64,000 nucleotides of DNA from positions 496,001-560,000 of the forward strand of contig JABVXV010000009.1 in assembly GCA_013365325.1 (NCBI GenBank), in the 5' to 3' direction. This document shows positions 24,457 to 37,200 of the stretch, piece by piece. Below the pieces are notes generated by a model, which worked only from the letters and a program-made list of their open reading frames with translations, made no database searches and had not been told where the DNA came from. A program made the translations under genes and the position numbers. How positions within the stretch are numbered: the first letter of the stretch is position 1; every line of letters starts with the position of its first letter. The stretch comes from Dipetalonema caudispina. Lineage: Eukaryota > Nematoda > Chromadorea > Rhabditida > Onchocercidae.

Positions 24457-26088
24457 ATGTAACATTGCCTGAATCTGATTTTATCCTTCACATAGCAAAT
24501 AACAGTTCGAAAATTTGAGCCATTGTTATTCTTGCAATTATTCTGGTGGCTAACTTCCTAGTACCTTAACAATACTGAATGTAAATAAAATCACAAATCG
24601 CCAGAAATTTATATGGAGATGAAGATGATCTGCATAGAATTATCGGAAATCAGGTTAAATGACATTTCATTTTTGGATTCAACAAGTTACATCCTTTTCT
24701 CTCGACATTCCACCATTATCGGGAGCCCAACCTTGGATGGTCGGATTTCACAACTTATACATTATCTACCGTTTTAACAAATAGTTATTTGGAAATCAAA
24801 GTATTAATTAGCATGCTATCGTCTATAAGAAATCACTTTTATCTTCAAGCTGCTGTTGTCCCTTATTGCATTGCACTGCCTAGCAGTATCAAATCCCTGA
24901 TAATACTTCGAGACTAGGGAATTTTAAAAGAGATGGTATTTATGACGATTATTTGGTCATAAAATGAGGAATATTCGTCTTTTTGTCACGACCAAACAAT
25001 ATGAATACAACTAAGGTGTTAGGTTAGATATTAGCAATGTTAAGTGCTGATAAATGATAATAATAATAGTTAGCATCCTGGTTAACAATCATTTTATATG
25101 TTTTAATTTAATTGATAATTAATAAACTTAAATAACATTTGCTTCGAACAAATGATAGTAGACTGTTGCGATAGAAAGCTATAGATCCAAAACAAGTAGA
25201 GATCATGAACCGAACCGGATCCAGGAACCAGAACTCGCTGGCAATAACAATAAATCAGTTAGACTTATCAGTTTCATTCAATTCAATCTAGTACACGTAT
25301 TTATTGTTTCCTATTTCGATATAAATTTCGCTTCCAAATAACAACCTCTACACTGCTAAAAATGTGTCATCCGTAGTGATCTTCCCATACGACACTGCCA
25401 GATGTCGTTGATCGCCAACTGATCGATAACTCTATGGACAAAGAATTCGTTGCTGTTGCAAATAATTGCTAATCGGAGATTGAAATTGTGTGTAATTCAC
25501 TGAAATCAACCCCTCCTCTTCGAATAATCGCGAAAGCTTCATAATCGCTCCAAACTGATCTCATCAAATTGCTGATGATTTTCGTACGCCTATTCCAGGG
25601 ATAAGCTTATTTCTGTCTCTATATTTCTATCTGTATATATAGATTGCAAATTCACTGCTGACATATTTGATGTGAAGAATTCTTATTGAGTAACAAAAAT
25701 AAAAGGGATGTCGATGGTACTCGAAAACTGACCATCGAAGTAACCAATAATTAATTGTTTGTTCATAAGATCAGTTCTCACACTTTTATTACGATAAAAA
25801 TTAATGCTCTGAATGAAATGAAAAACATTCTGGAATAAATCAACAAATCATCTATTAGACAAAAACAAGGAAAAGCAATTATTATCAGTTATTGATTAAA
25901 AAGTCTAGGGGAAAATTGCGACAAGAAATGATAACAGTATTGATCACACTATTAGTGCTTTTAATAAACATGAAGGGATAATAAACGACAAAAACACCAA
26001 TATAATTGCAACAAATAATTGGAAACAATAAATCAAATAACATGATCATAGAGTAGAAAATCGGTAGGATCTGTAATTGTATCAGGAT
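24457..26088. other. Intergenic between Cys-rich gene and paralogue B
   Basis: Convergent 3' flanks. AT-rich, no supported exon. An AATAAACGACA motif occurs near 25980. Confidence 0.45.
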
Positions 26089-28125
26089 TCATAACGAGGT
26101 ACGTAGTAGACCATTGGTCCTGCGAGTATCTTCATTTTTTCGTGTAGTTTTTATAGGGTACTCAAATGTAGTCACATAACCATTATCATCATTATCGGAA
26201 TCCTGTTCTTTTAGCAGTGTTGTAGAGCGGCGGTTTCGATCAGATTGCTCTGTGCCTGTGGTCGTGGTATTTTCACTACTTCGAGCAGTTTCCAAGTCAC
26301 CGTATACCTCTTCAGCTCGGAAATTTTTCGTCTCATCTAACTCTTGCTCGAAACTGATTTTCCGTAAAACTGACGATGAAGCATTCATGTCTAAAGGATA
26401 TAACAATTTACCAGTACCTGCGATCTGTGTTGCACCATTTTGTAGATTGTTGGTTGAATCACCGAGAAATGGTAGTGATGGCCGTAGACATCGCTGTCCC
26501 ATCGGTTGTTGCTGTTCCAGAAGCTTCAAAGAAATTTGTGCTTTTTTAATCCTAATTGTTCGGAATTACTAAAATTCAGTGAATTTTGACTAAAAAATTC
26601 AAATTATACAAAGCTGAGAATCTGTTATTAAATTTCACTTCCTTCCGTTTTTCCTTTCCGTCCCTCTCCGAGTTCACTTACGGAAACGAGAAATCATTTA
26701 AAGTGATTTCGAATCGATCATTAAGGCAATAAATTTACTAGCGATAGTACGGACTACTGTTACCAATTCATAAAAAACTTGGTTTCATGCATTAAATTCC
26801 TAAGCCGTTGCTATTTTCAGACTGGATAGTCAACAGAGAATCTGGTATCAGCTTGTTTGGAGCTTTCAACTTCTTTCTCAGTTCTACCCGTTAGAAGCCG
26901 GGTACACATGATCGCTGTACTCAAATATCCTTATAACAATAAATCACAAATGAAATTTTAAAAATTGTGTAATCAAGAGTAAAAAAACTACCGAAAGTTT
27001 GGCTTTCATATAAGCGATAATATCGATATATCGTTGTTCGGTTGCTTTTCTCTCTCGTTGCTCCTTCTTTAACTCACATTTATATTTTTCCACTTCTTCC
27101 ATCATGCTCCTCTCGTTAACAATCCTTAAATCTCTTTCAGCTCGTAACCTTCCTTTATAGTCTTTTAGCTTCTTTCTCTGTTCCCGAAGTCTATACTCCA
27201 ACTCCTGGAAAATTCCAGAGACTCAAAAGGTAGCACTAACTCGAAGTGGAAACATTTTTGGAGAGAAATAGTTCACAGATCATTCAGCTTCTTTTTTTTT
27301 TGTTACTGATTAATAAAAAAAAAAGAAATCCACTAGCGAAGGATACCATATAGCATAATATTTGATAACATTCTAAACTAACCCTAATGTGTTGTGTTCG
27401 TTCATATTCCGCAGTCCAAGAATCTGAACCAGAATCTGAATCGTCCAAATTACGATTGTATGTGTTATGTACCATTGTTGGTGATGGATCACCCCCACTG
27501 CCGTACTCTGATGTGGATGCATTAACACGCCGTAAACGCTGCTGCTGTCGTCGACGTCGATGAACCTACCATTAAGAAAGAAGTATTTTGACTTACGGGA
27601 AGTTTAAATTGATTTCCACAAAGTAAAAGGAGAAAAATATGATGGGAAATTCAGAATACAGATGTAACATGATGTAAAGTAGTTCGCATATTGATAGAAA
27701 TACTTTCCAGGATTCGAAACTATTACGAACCATTTCACTAGGAATAATTGTATCCGAATACATGAAACGATCCTTGTAGGTATCATATTGATTAATGTTT
27801 AGATCAGCGGGACATGAGCGTGGACCACGATGTACTCTCGGTCGAGTAGCTGTATGGTAGGCTGCTGTAGCATTAACTTGGTAATCACGATGAGTATCCT
27901 TTCGTGAGATTGGGTAAGTTTCATCTTCCTAAATGTTTCACATTTACTCACTCAACAAATTCGAAAAATTCGCAACATTTTTTTTTGACAAAGATTAATT
28001 TGTTAAATGGATTGAAACACAGAACATAACGGAATGAACTTGGATGGATGAAAATGATTGAAGAGGAAATAACATACCGTTACCACTTTCTTCGATTTCT
28101 TCCATTTCAACCAACTTTTAATCAT
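26089..28125 (-). CDS. Coiled-coil protein, tandem paralogue B
   Basis: Five minus-strand exons, all phase 0: 28125-28078, 27928-27704, 27565-27383, 27204-26992, 26523-26089 (stop), 367 aa. The N-terminus is very basic (MIKSWLKWKKSKKVVT). Exon 2 has TAAYHTATRPR then PRSCPAD and YKDRF. Exon 3 begins with an Arg/Gln run (HRRRRQQQRLRR) and ends in an Asp/Ser patch (DDSDSGSDSW). Exon 4 (71 residues) is a charged coiled coil (LREQRKKLKDYKGRLRAERD, KKEQRERKATEQRY). The last exon is Ser/Thr/Asn-rich with an acidic patch (EQDSDNDDNG). The acceptor before 26523 (TTTGAAG) is weak. No signal peptide or catalytic motif is seen. Exons 2 and 4 match the neighbour 29979-32555 in length and motif. The family is unrecognised; a cytoskeletal or scaffold role is only a guess. 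Confidence 0.75.
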
Positions 28126-29978
28126 TGTTTGCACTTCTAAAATATGCGCAATGAACAGATCAGATGATTGCCTTCCGAAATATCAGATGAAGATGAAATT
28201 CAAATGATTTTGGAGAAAAAGAGTTCTAATTAAAATAAGTTAATCAATCAATCCCAAACCAGTCCACATCCACTACAAAAATAAAAATCACATTAATTAA
28301 AATTTCACTTCAAAAAGGTTGAAGGTTATTTTAAAATGGAAAACCATATAGTTCGATTAAAAAATCAAGCACGAATGGATATGCCCATATTTTATAAGTC
28401 CAAAACTCTTGGCTCCAACAAACAACTTTGCAATCTGACACGATAGCTAGAAAACCTGTGATAACATAATCAATCCTTCAGTTCTAATTTTTATGATAAA
28501 ATTGGAGAACTTTTTAGGAGAATTAAAATTTAAATCTTCGCTAAAAGAATAAAAAATGGAAGACTATGATCAGAGAAGATTGAGATTCTCAAGACAGGAA
28601 AGAATAAACAAATGTAAATGACCCAGCAAGAGCAAACAGAGATGAAAAATGAATAGGAAAGAGCGGTCGATTCTTTGATACCTGAGGAAATGGAAGAGGG
28701 AGGAGACCCCTTTGTGATTTTGTGACCTAGCCGGCATTAGTTTGGAGGGAAACAGTGGACATCCCTATCATCAATCCTTTCTACATTAAGCAAGCGAAAT
28801 TTCTCCTCATCTGTTCTTCACCATTAGTATGGATAACTAACACAACGATGGAGCAAAGGTCGAAATTAAAATTTTCAACATCAAATTTCGAAAATTTTAC
28901 AAAAAAAAAAAAAAAAAAACAAAAAAACCCTTACTAATTAAGATATATGAGATCGTACTTGAACCAATACTCGCCAATAAAAAGAGAGCAAAATTGATGC
29001 GCTAGGATCTGCTCGTGAACAAAATATTCAAACGAAAAAAATTTTAGATCTATAAATTAAAATCGAAACAACACTGAAGCGTACACAAAACTCGCTCATC
29101 TCTATTCACCAGTATTAATCTATTGTCGCTACAGCTGTTTTTGGTTTCAGAATTAGCAAAGAGTTTGGTTCTAGCAGATGGAATGACTTTTTTTCGGATT
29201 GAAGCGATGCCATCGGGAAATATTCAAATCTCAAATACTACAAACATAAAAATTCCCATGCAATAAAGCCATAAAATTAATTCCGTGAACCTCATCTGGC
29301 TATTTAATATTCATTTACAACTTGATCGTACTAATATCATCAGGCATACGTTGTAGGATATAAAATAAGGAAATGTTATTACTAGCACACCAAAGATATC
29401 GACGAAACGCAATGAATCCTAGTTTACTTTGTAGATAACTAGGTAAAATTCTCTCTAATCTAAACCTAAACTGTACATTACGAAATATATGTCGATAGAG
29501 TGTTTTTATATCGAAAAAGGCTTTAATCTAAGACAATCAAGAAAATGTGGTCGAAGGATAAACCAATGAATGTGCTAATGATGAAAAATTACTACGTATT
29601 TTTTTTTTTTTGGAAAATGTACCTCACACATTGATAAATCAATTATCCCGACAGAATCCGGGTAAATGTATTAAGCATAGCAGAGAAGAACAACATATCA
29701 ACGTTATCAAATTCAAACATTACTAAATTTCGACTACAAAGCATAAAGTAGAGAGGCACAACCATTCACTTCACAGTGCCAGCTACATCAAAGAAAAAGT
29801 CAAAAAACTTACAGTTGGACAAAGTAAATCATAAAATTTTGGCTCATCAGAGCGGTTCATGCAATGTATACCCTTTCGATTAGCACTAAAGATCATTTTA
29901 TTTCCTGAAACTTCTCTCAAATCTAGAAGCATCAACACTGGTATCGATTATATTCAGTTAACTTTATCAGATCACTGT
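28126..29978. other. Intergenic between tandem paralogues
   Basis: Contains a trans-splice-like acceptor (TTTTAG, AG at 28138-28137) 11 bases before the paralogue B start, an A19 tract at 28901-28919, and otherwise AT-rich DNA without supported exons. Confidence 0.5.
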
Positions 29979-31919
29979 TTAAATATTTGTAGATTTAAGC
30001 ATTATATCACGCTGCCCAAGTTTCGTATCACTACTCGATCGTCGAATCATCGATGTTGCCATTTTATCACCAAATCCATGTGATGTAATTGCTGCTGCAG
30101 CAGTTGCACGATCAATTGCACGCAAAGTTTCTTCTAAAGTTGTGGAACCCTCATTTTCACGAGTTGAGAAGGAGCTACCGGATATCGTGCGTCGTTCAGC
30201 TTCCACAGACGAAGTGACCTATTCGGATAGAATGCAATGATTTATTTCAATATGACAATGATCAATTAATCAAAAAGATTAAGGTTGACTGGGATTACTG
30301 ATCAATTATTCATGACGAAAAAATCTGAGTTAAACAAAGATAGAGACTGAAACAGAAGAACAGATGAAAGCGGCCGTATCATTCAGCCTCACTCCGTTCT
30401 TCATCTCGGTATACTATTTTCTATTTGGTAAGCGTTTTGGAAGGTAATACGACTAAGAATTAATCAATCTGAAAAAGAATACAAAAAAGGCGTTCGTTCC
30501 TATCAGAAATTTGAGATGGCAGACAAAATCTGTTATCTCTGTCCTAAAAAATTCTTAATAAAAATTTCTACATTTTTCCCAAAGAAAATTCAGATGGGAA
30601 GTTGTCGTACCTCATTGGTGCGAAAGTTCCTCACTTCGTCAACGCTGCCTTCAATTATCGTACTGCAGTGTAATGTAGACGGCAGTGGGACGGTAGAACC
30701 GGAGGTAGCAGAGCAAGCCAGTTCGGTCATTGTAAGTACTGATGATTGACCATTTGAAGTCGATGGTGGTGAACAGAAAAGTGATGGCCCTTTGAAGCTG
30801 TCAGTCATAAGTTTTGGACCAGCCTGTTTTAGCTGCTAAAAAACAAACATGAAATTGAAAAGGGAGGAATATGCATATTTACAACCGATGCAGAGCGGTA
30901 TTAACAGACAACCCTTCTAGTATTGAAAGAGGTTAAAAAGCGACCCATGCTCAAGTTTTTAATTATTCTGATAGCATATCCTTGACAGGTTAAATGATAA
31001 TGAGATGAAAAAGAGAGTACGCAAATAGTATTGGAAGCTCACCTTTTCTAAAGCGCTGATTCTATTTCGATATGATTTTTGCTCATTCTTGAGCATTTCT
31101 ACCAGCTGAGTTAATCGTTGGATATCTTCAACGAATTTACTTTCAACATGCTGCCGCACTATACGTTCGGACATCAACTTTTGTTTATATGAATTTTTGC
31201 GCTCTTCTTCTCGACGAAGGCGATAAAGAAGGGCGTCTAATTTCGTCTCTAGAGCCTGAAAACTGCTTCATTATATTCAATACCCCTCTTTCCCGAAAAC
31301 TAAGATTATGAGTCTTCTCCTATGACTTATATGCTCCATTCTCCGGTATAGATGAGTTGGTACTGCAAAATATCATATCCTTATCAAAAATGTACCTGAA
31401 CAGCATCATCATTGTTTGTACCGCTACCATTTTGTGAATCATATGAGTCATCAGAATCCAAAACTTCCGAATCATAGTTCTTGGTAAACATCGAAACCCG
31501 ATCATTAATTCGATCGTTTTCAACATGTGATCGCTTTCCAAACCTTACACTGCCCTACAATAAGTAATGCATAACAATAATAAGAAGCGCATAATAAGGT
31601 GACATCGTGGATAAAACGGATAATACAAGTGTAGCCCACAAATACAAATCAAAATTCATCACCAGAACAAATAGTCTAGAAATGATGTATTGTTTAACAT
31701 AAGTTTTAATGACAAACGATAGCCTGACAAATAAACTATGTATAAGCTGAAGATAGAATGTATTATACTTATTATTATCAAACATAATGGTAAACATAAA
31801 AACCACTAAATGATAAGTAATAAATTGAACTATAGGATGATCAAAGCTTCCACAATTTATGGATGAAGTAATAGCATCTTTGTAAAGCACAGCACTGTTT
31901 ACAGCAATCAGCAATATAA

Positions 31920-31977
<58 letters not shown>

Positions 31978-32555
31978 GCCAAAAACCAACCCTATTGTGG
32001 AAATCGATTGAATGACGAAATCTGTCGTATTTATCGTATTCGTCTCGACCAATACATGATCGTGAGGTTTTGTACTGCCTTGGTTGAGTAACTGTATGAT
32101 AAGCGGCAGTGGGCTTTAGCACTGAATCATCGATACTTCGTATTCGAGAAATTCGCTTATCACGTCTCGATGACCCATTACTGTAACTCTCTTTGTTGCG
32201 ATATTTCGTCTTCTCCTGAAATCACCTCAAATCCACCATAGTTATGCTTATCTCGAGATTGTCGTCCCACTAGCAAAAATTGGAAAGCTGCATTCAAAGA
32301 AAGATATAGAACTAACACAATGAGACGAGATCCCACTAAATGGCCCATTATTTGTGGTCTTGCTTTATTAATAATATCTTTATAACCTTATGGTTGCCAC
32401 AGAGAATTCATTAGTCTTATCAACTGAATGTCATCAACAAAATGAAAGAAAGGTCAGGAATCATCGAAAACGACACCAACCTCATCATGTCCAGTGTTGA
32501 AGTTATCCTTTTCTGTCGTTTTCTTCGAACGAAACATTTTCAAGAAGTTCGACAT
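29979..32555 (-). CDS. Coiled-coil protein, tandem paralogue A
   Basis: Six minus-strand exons, all phase 0: 32555-32481, 32215-31991, 31554-31396, 31255-31043, 30835-30611, 30218-29979 (stop), 378 aa. The basic N-terminus is MSNFLKMFRSKKTTEK. Exon 2 has TAAYHTVTQPR then SRSCIGRD and KYDRF. Exon 3 has a Ser/Asp-rich patch (SEVLDSDDSYDSQNGSG). Exon 4 (71 residues) is a coiled coil (ALETKLDALLYRLRREEERK, QRLTQLVEMLKNEQKSYRNR). Exons 5-6 form a Ser/Thr-rich tail. The layout parallels paralogue B, with exon 2 (225 bp) and exon 4 (213 bp) of identical length. A TTTCAG acceptor with AG at 32599-32598 gives a 42-base leader. Intron 2 contains a long (TA)n run. No known domain recognised. Confidence 0.78.
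31923..31972. repeat. (TA)25 microsatellite
   Basis: Fifty bases of alternating TA inside intron 2 of paralogue A. It creates spurious Ile/Tyr repeat frames on both strands. Confidence 0.97.
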
Positions 32556-34070
32556 GATTTAGAAAATGACAAAATGAACAGCTGATGGATGAATTGCCTG
32601 AAATACAGCAGTATCAGAGTAGCCGAACAAAGAAACACCAACTGTCCAGTCAAATGGACACATTCAAAATTCAAATCTTACCGCTTACTTTTACCGTTAT
32701 GACTCCGTCGCATCACAATGCAACACGTACGTCTCACACAGTTCAAAGATAAGAATATCATACAGTTATGTGTATTTTTTACCTTAAAATCTCAACCATT
32801 TTATAAATTTGAACATTTTGAATCTATTAGATGAAAAAGCAAGTCTATGAAGTATAAGAGATTGACATAAAAGCGTAAAATTTAAAACAAATAATTCAAA
32901 AATCTTCGTCATTTCCAAAAATAAGTTCAATGAGTTAAGCTTAAACTAGTAATAAGTAACAACTTTGATGAGAAATATCTAATGAAATTTATTTGGAGTT
33001 CTAGTAACTTAGCTTAATTAAAACTCCCATTTAGCACAAAATGTTAGGTGGGAAGTAATTTTATCAACAATACTATGGTGCCAGTGAACAGAAATCCTAG
33101 GATAATTGAAATAGAGATTATTTAACTGATGAAATACCTGTCTGTATCAGTTATTTCTCAAGTTACGTTTAAATGTGGTACATTTTCCTATTGTTAGAAC
33201 TGATAAGTAGACAAATAAATTGATAAATTGAGGAAAATACAGTGTAAAGCAAGTTTTTTTCTGCTACATTGTTGAAAATTTTGAGTTCTTAGAACATTTA
33301 CCGAAAGACAGTAATGTACATAGAAATGTGAATGCTTAGAACCGAACATGGCTTAAGATGAAGAAATTATGATATTATGCGTTTTCAAAAAAATTATACC
33401 GATGTAAGTATACCTTCCCGTATACTTCTATCAGTATAATTTTTTCGCTGTGATAAGTTTACCAATTAATGATTACACAAAGTATGCTGCTGTTTAAATT
33501 ATTTGTACCATATGTTGCACTGTTTGAAGGTGAGAATTCTTCAATGATGATTATCAGAATCCTGACTTTTCAAACATTTTTGATTCATTTGGAATATAAA
33601 TTTAAGTTGGAAAAGAAAATAGTAAGTGGTTCGAAACAGTTGAATAATGTAGAATAATGAAGCGGTGAGCATGTTGAATGTTTTTGAAATCATAAGCAAA
33701 ATTTAATCCAATCATCATAAACTGTTTTAATTTTTATATTAAAATGATGTTGAAGTTAAAGCTTTCTAACGTGATTCTTTTGAATCCAAATAGATTTATC
33801 CACAATGGACGTAAATTTTTTTGCAATTCGATATAAAAGTAAACTAATGAATATTTTAACTTATATTTTCACTTCTATTTCTTTCAGTTATAACTTATGG
33901 TCACATCTGACCGTAGGTTAATTTACTATTCGGAGGACAGCATACGATAAGTTTGAAAGAATGGTAAATATTGCTGAGATAGTGCAATCATCTCAGTAAT
34001 TAAATCCATGTGGGAATTTATGGATAAAATTTTTCGTTTTAAAATTACATCCTGTTTGTTATTTTTTCAG
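32556..34070. other. Gene-poor stretch, part 1
   Basis: AT-rich. Apart from the leader of paralogue A at its left end, I see no exon that I can support. Confidence 0.45.
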
Positions 34071-34094
34071 TAAATTGAAAAACAATAAGCAACA

Positions 34095-34223
34095 ATGAAC
34101 ACATTGATTCCGGAGTCTTTCAGAGGCTTACTTTACTCCTGTCACAGGGTCAAACAGGTCATAGTACTGTTGAATTTTCCTTTGCTTCGACTCTCTGTCT
34201 GGGATGCATTTGGGGAGGAGTGA
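34095..34223 (+). CDS. Possible 42-aa small ORF behind a splice acceptor
   Basis: ATG at 34095 and TGA at 34221-34223. It starts MNTLIPESFRGLLYSCHRVK and ends LSVWDAFGEE. A strong acceptor, ATTTTTTCAG, ends at 34070, 24 bases upstream. The segment 34100-34230 is clearly richer in GC than its surroundings. A GTCATAG donor-like site lies inside, so it may be a first exon instead. The product is unrecognised and could be noncoding. Confidence 0.3.
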   Translation: MNTLIPESFRGLLYSCHRVKQVIVLLNFPLLRLSVWDAFGEE

Positions 34224-37200
34224 ATTTGCATATTTTAATATGGCAGTACTTTCTGCATTCTAAAAATTTAATGGAAATCACTTAATTTTTAAATTTTCAG
34301 TTAATTACTTGTTAAAACTTTATTACATAAGCATTTCTTTAGATGCCGTGAAAGCTTTTTAATTGCAACATCAAACTTCATATTATATCGATATCAATCG
34401 ATGAATTAATAGCAGTGTAATGCTGTGACTATGATGATGACAAATGATATCACTGATATGATGATAGTTTTATGGCAATTCATACTTAAACGTTGACGTG
34501 GATTCGAACACATTAAGATTTGATTAAAATCAATTCATTGTAACACAAAGGTACAATTTGCTCTTTTAAATTCTCCTCATTCTTCAGTTATAAACAATAA
34601 ATGTGATGAACTCATAAAAGGACTGAATACCGATCGTTTGATCAACAATTCCGATCATATTTTATAACACGGAGATTTCTGAAGGATGGCTGGGAAAAGC
34701 CGCTAAATCCATAAAATGCAACATCGACTTCTCCTCCGTATGTGAAATATTGGAAATACTCGTTAAGTGAAGCAATTTTACAAGTAAATTCGAATAAGAT
34801 AATAAATATGCTTAAAAGATCATAAATATGTAAATCAACCATAAAGTCTATTCAACCAACATTTTCTTTTCCTTTGCGTTTTTGTCTATCTCTCAAATTC
34901 ACGTCGCAACTCCAATTTCTGCACTTTCTTTAAATAAAAATCCCCATAACCTATTTTTCTATTCCGGACAAAGTTTTTTTTTTCTCTAAATGAAAGATCA
35001 AAAGAAGTGGAAGATGGAAACGTCTTAAAGAATGAAACTAATTTAGGCTGATGCATTCAGCAATAACCTTAATTAATTAACAACACTGAAAGATTTAAAT
35101 TTAAACTGTAAAAAGATTTATGCGGTCATTTTTGAAATGTTTGCATCACTTATTTAATAGTTTGAAATTTTTGTTTGGATTATAAATTTCTCCGAATCAA
35201 TGATTGCAATAACTTGGGAGGAATTTGTTAACGAATAAAGAGCATCGCTGAAAAATGATTCTATTCCTAGTAGGCAAAAAAGGTATACATTGTTCACAAA
35301 CCTATTTGATTATTAATCATTTCATTTATCAATTTTCCATTCTACCATATAACCAGTTTTCAATTCTTATTTTGATTTCTAATCATTTTTCACAGATGCT
35401 TTCGTGCATTTCTTTTCATCCGTATAGGCGTTTTTCTTCCGTCCAAGTATTCATTATTGTGATTTCAGGATGTATTACATCAATCTCTGATCATTTGAAA
35501 AAATAATGATAAATCAGTCCAAAATTTAGGTACGCAAAAACTTCTCCCAGTTGGCTTAGTTAAGTTTTCAATGAATGATATGAACTGATTCCACAATTCA
35601 GTTTTACACTAATTCTTACACGGGAAGTCCAAAGTAAATGAAGTTACAACGATTGTCATAGCTGTGAGATGAAAAAAAGTGAGCAGAAACAGTTCAAATA
35701 GAAAGTAAGAAGTGGAAAGTGTTACTTCAGGTATTTATCGAACTACCAAGCATTTTTCGATTAACAGAAGACTATCAACGACTTGTTTCATATCTACGGA
35801 TCTTCCGATAACGATTTCAGCAAAGCTTTGATGAGATAATTTATAAAACTTATGAGAAGCAAGGGAATCAAATATTTGTTTATTTAAGTGATATATGATC
35901 TTTGAACCGAAAAGTACATTCAACGGCACAATTTTGAATATTTTCTGATTCTATCCGATTTGTTTAAGAGTGGAATTGCTTGTATTAAATATATATACAT
36001 ATGTATACATTTCAAAATTGCATCGCATGATTTAATTTCAAAGTTAAATTTTCATAATCAAACTTAATGAAGGTATCAGTAATTTTGTATTTTTAATAAA
36101 AGTTGATTACTTGTACTGTGTTGGAATCAGAGTATGGGCAAAACCAGTACTGCACCTCTAAATTGACAGCTAGTTGATGTTCTAACCGATGACGCATATT
36201 TTTCAGAGAAATGGCCAACAAATCATAAATGAAATAGCCAATAAATCATTTTAAAACTGAACAAAGATTTGGTCAGTTGTAATTCATTTGTAGAAAAAAC
36301 GGAGTACCACTGATACTTTCCTTTTTAGATGGTCACCTAATCATTATAAATAGTCGCATTGTATGTAATTCGCTCGATATCAGAATCGTTTATTCACATT
36401 TTTTAAAAACGAAGAATTTGAATGAATAAGTAAAACTGACAAGTAGTATTCAGAATTCATATTCATAAAAACAGCTAACTGTCCTTCTTGGCCAAATTTA
36501 CTTTTCGTGGCAATGTTGGCCAATCAGTGGCGATAGAAAAAAAAAAAACAATGGATTGAAATTACAATAAACATCAATGATTTACCTTTTTATGCTAAAA
36601 CAAAAAGAATTGCTGTCATTGGACGTATGATGATACTGAATACAATGCTAATTGGAAAATAGCTATCAGTTGTTTTTCACATCGTTCAAATGAGAAGTAT
36701 CGTATATAGATGTGATATTCGATAGTCTGCAATATATTCCTATTACAACCTTCCAGGATTCGTTATTCGTACTCAAAACGGTGCAATTCAATTAATGTTA
36801 CAATTCCAACAGTGTTATCAAGATATTTCATTTGTAAGTAATAATGGTACATTCTCATCGCTCGTAATGCATTTTATGAATATTGATAGTAGACTTCTAA
36901 AAGTATTGTTTAGGAAAAATATTAAATTTTTAAATAGAAGCAATTTAAATTTTTACAAGTCTCAATGCAACTGCTACGCAACCATCCGACGATACTTCTC
37001 TAAATCACGAATAACTTCTTTTCACTATGATATATGGAATAAAGTACGACAAGGTTATTCAGACAGAGAATTAGCATCACGTCCCATTATCAACATCTAA
37101 ATGACGAGTTAAATTAGTTGTATAGTAAAGTGGTATTACTGGGAAGTGTTCTATTTTGAATTACAACTAAGAAGTATGTTTGCAAATTATGTTTAGCAGA

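Noticed and set aside
31555..32122. Long minus-strand frames with Ile/Tyr repeats
   Set aside because: Produced by translating the (TA)25 microsatellite inside an intron of paralogue A.
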